A DNA stretch of 64,000 nucleotides, from positions 84,410 to 148,409 of the forward strand of contig DWVJ01000031.1 in assembly GCA_019120315.1 (NCBI GenBank), read 5' to 3'. This stretch comes from Candidatus Ruminococcus avistercoris. GTDB lineage: Bacteria; Bacillota; Clostridia; Lachnospirales; Lachnospiraceae. The notes under the pieces are model-generated. The model saw only the letters and a program-made list of their open reading frames with translations. It was not told where the DNA came from and ran no database searches. A program made the position numbers and the translations under genes. Positions 62,352 to 64,000 of the stretch are shown one piece after another. Position 1 is the first letter of the stretch; each line of letters opens with the position of its first letter.

Positions 62352-62380
62352 ATTATACATGAAAACCGTTGTGCATTCAA
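62352..62380 (-). promoter_or_regulatory. Promoter of carB
   Basis: Minus strand TTGAAT (62375–62380), 17 bp, TATAAT (62352–62357), 44 bp before the ATG. No pyrimidine-type attenuator was seen in the short leader. Confidence 0.7.
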
Positions 62381-62419
62381 TGATGATTTCAAAAAATGCG
62401 GGACGAACATTCCGCAGAA

Positions 62420-62698
62420 TTATTCGTCCCATCCTTCTGTAAACCTTATATTGACGGCAATGTTTCTCACCACATCGCCCTCCATCAGTTCCATATCTTC
62501 CGGATCGGAAACGGCAGGCAGCACGCCTTCGTCCTCCATCAGTTCCACATACAGCCAGTCATAAGCCGCCTCGTTGGCTTTATCCACCGCTTCCTCCAGC
62601 GTATCGCCGCTGGCCTGGCAGCATTCCAGATCTGGAAAAAACGCGTCGTAAGTTCCCATATCATTTTTCCGGATCACCGCCGGATAAATAAATTTCAT
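62420..62698 (-). CDS. HicB-like antitoxin family protein, no toxin partner
   Basis: A 92-residue HicB-fold protein: KFIYPAVIRKND, then YDAFFPDLECCQASGDTLEEA, a pattern shared by HicB antitoxins and stand-alone relatives. The C-terminus lacks an obvious DNA-binding helix-turn-helix. No HicA-like gene (about 60 residues with a conserved His) is on either side, so it is an orphan. Its ATG overlaps the stop of the broken AAA gene (ATGA) and uses GGAGGAAC within that gene. Confidence 0.8.
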   Translation of the reverse strand: MKFIYPAVIRKNDMGTYDAFFPDLECCQASGDTLEEAVDKANEAAYDWLYVELMEDEGVLPAVSDPEDMELMEGDVVRNIAVNIRFTEGWDE

Positions 62699-63773
62699 AT
62701 TCTCAGTTCCTCCACTTTGCAATGATGTTTTTTTTCGGATTTGTCATATCCGATCATCTCGACAAGCTGATCCATCAGTTCTTTGTTTGGAATGGACACC
62801 ATGCCATTTTCGCAGCTTAAAAAGCCATAAACAACCATGGCCGATAAAATCTCTTCCTTGGTTCTTAGTTCCTGTGACGTGGCTGCATATTCCCGGACTC
62901 TGGCCGGAACACTGCTTCCTGATATCATGACCGCAATATCATCCCGGACTGCATCCACATTATTGCGAATATAATAGAACATCTCATCATACGGACCAGA
63001 ACTAGTCCAGTAATTCCCCAGATTATTATTAGAAAGGGACATCACAACCGATCTTGACTTCTCTTTCAGTAAATCCAAAATATTCCGAAAACCGCTCTTC
63101 CGATGCCAGTGTAAATTCACTGAACATATTCAATTCTGAACCACTGGAATATTTTGCAATTGGCAGAATGCCGGTCATATAAGCGAGAAGTACGTATGGT
63201 CTGTCTTTCAGCAGGTTGCGCAGAAAAGAAAGGTACTTCCTTTTCTCGTCATCTGAAATAAAATCCTGATGGAAAATATAGTCCCATTCATCCAACACGA
63301 AAATAAACCGTGCAGAATCGTCTGTGGAATACAGTTCCATAAGAAAATCCGCCGCATTTTCTTCCGGATCAAATACTGCATGGGGATATTTTTTTCATCA
63401 GATCTTTCACCAGTCTTTTTTCTATCCTTCCAATATACTGCTTGTAGGAAGTATAGCCTCTCCCCAATTCATTAAAAGAAATATGAATAACGGAAAACTG
63501 ATTACAGTATCTGTCAAACTCCTTATCCTCTGCAATCTGTAACGACCGGAAAATATCCCGAGAATCAAATGCATTCGAAAAAAAAGCAGCAATCATATTC
63601 GCCATTACCGTTTTCCCAAATCGTCTCGGTCTTGTAATACAGATATGATTATTTCCTGTTCTCACCAATGGAAATAATTCCGTCAAAATCCTGGTCTTAT
63701 CTACAAAATATGGTTTTTCTGTTTCACTTTTATACAAAGTGTACGCTGTCTTACTGTCCAGATAAACACCCAT
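62695..63773 (-). pseudogene. AAA-ATPase_like/PDDEXK_9 gene, fragmented
   Basis: Three frames together spell one protein of the AAA-ATPase-like family. Frame 1 begins GVYLDSKTAYTLYKSE and contains ITRPRRFGKTVMANMI (Walker A region). A run of seven A on the coding strand (63389–63395) shifts the frame; it resumes with NAADFLMELYSTDD and FIFVLDEWDYIFHQ. Near 63050–63060 a second break, with about 35–40 residues missing, joins to RSVVMSLSNNNLGNYW. The gene ends after MDQLVEMIG, before the usual PDDEXK nuclease domain. A sequencing error could explain the A-run but not the deletion and truncation. Confidence 0.85.
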
Positions 63774-63899
63774 ACGCTGCTCTTCACCTTTCAGAGATCT
63801 TTCTTTCCTGCCGCTATTTTATCATGTATGCAAACCGGAAGCAAGGAGCCCTTTGCACATGCGAATAATATTTTTTACTAACTTCCAATAGAAAAGATC

Positions 63900-63998
63900 T
63901 CACCCCAGTTTGGTAAGTTCTCCCTGAAAAGTCGCCTGGTATAACCCGCTTCGGGACAGATATTTCATGGATTCATATGTTAAAGAACCACCCCACCA
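63900..63998 (-). CDS. Unrecognised gene, C-terminal fragment (partial)
   Basis: The last 32 codons of a minus-strand gene enter from the right edge (WWGGSLTYESMKYLSR, then QATFQGELTKLG and stop). The frame is open to the window end and the composition is protein-like, but I do not recognise the family. It lies upstream of the broken AAA gene. Confidence 0.4.
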   Translation of the reverse strand, partial: WWGGSLTYESMKYLSRSGLYQATFQGELTKLG

Positions 63999-64000
63999 GC

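Noticed and set aside
63389-63395. Programmed frameshift at the seven-A run in the AAA gene
   Set aside because: The rest of the gene has an internal deletion and lacks its nuclease domain, so plain decay is simpler; a sequencing error in the run is also possible.

Overview
The window is a stretch of chromosome from a low/medium-GC Gram-positive anaerobe, most likely a spore-forming member of the Lachnospiraceae (Clostridia). This rests on the Firmicutes order prp/rpmA–obg–yhbY–nadD–yqeK–rsfS, the N-terminally extended L27 with its Prp protease, LexA boxes of the CGAAC-N4-GTTCG type, SepF/YlmH, a MinDE/MreBCD/RodA cluster, sporulation genes yqfC/yqfD, and strong TTGACA/TATAAT promoters with AGGAGG ribosome sites. 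No rRNA, tRNA, CRISPR array, complete insertion sequence or prophage was seen. Genus cannot be fixed from the sequence alone.

Layout. 1–2.75 kb is accessory: the tail of a Cof-type HAD hydrolase, a tandem GNAT fusion, a small gene relic and an AAA ATPase–PDDEXK gene framed by two identical 32-bp copies of a promoter. 2.8–11.8 kb is a conserved plus-strand block: a radical SAM pair, RNase E/G, DegV, rplU-prp-rpmA, obg, yhbY, nadD, yqeK, rsfS. 11.8–18.9 kb holds lexA, an AraC regulator/inositol-dehydrogenase pair, a LysM protein with four LexA boxes (YneA-like SOS division inhibitor), a DUF554 membrane protein, a sugar-binding lipoprotein next to the remnant of its permease, and a chromosomal tyrosine recombinase. 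18.9–23.8 kb has a PepSY lipoprotein with a two-component system, dtd, ttcA and a cytidylate-kinase-like gene.

23.9–30 kb is a minus-strand division/RNA-modification group (rluD, lspA, aroB, ylmH, sepF, yggS, an HlyD-like membrane protein). After a small DUF378 gene and a P-loop gene, 31–40.3 kb is the cell-shape cluster in transcription order radC, mreB, mreC, mreD, PBP2, minD, minE, rodA, D-Ala-D-Ala carboxypeptidase. 40.3–51.4 kb, also minus strand, is miaB–mutS–mutL–miaA–a methionine-gamma-lyase-like gene–two FAD proteins. 51.8–57.7 kb runs yqfC–yqfD–phoH–ybeY–DUF3048 and proB–DUF896–5-formyl-THF cyclo-ligase. The right end (57.7–64 kb) has carB without carA surrounded by decayed accessory modules: a broken PIN toxin with an intact AbrB-type antitoxin, a lone HicB-like protein and a fragmented AAA–PDDEXK pseudogene.

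The most notable points are the duplicated promoter around the left AAA–nuclease gene; the LexA-box array and strongly foldable leader in front of the LysM gene; the radical SAM protein with two CX3CX2C motifs; the inverted repeat in the araC leader; a possible small transcript upstream of miaB; and the cluster of dying toxin/ATPase modules around carB. I found no convincing wholly new multi-gene system; most of the window is housekeeping.
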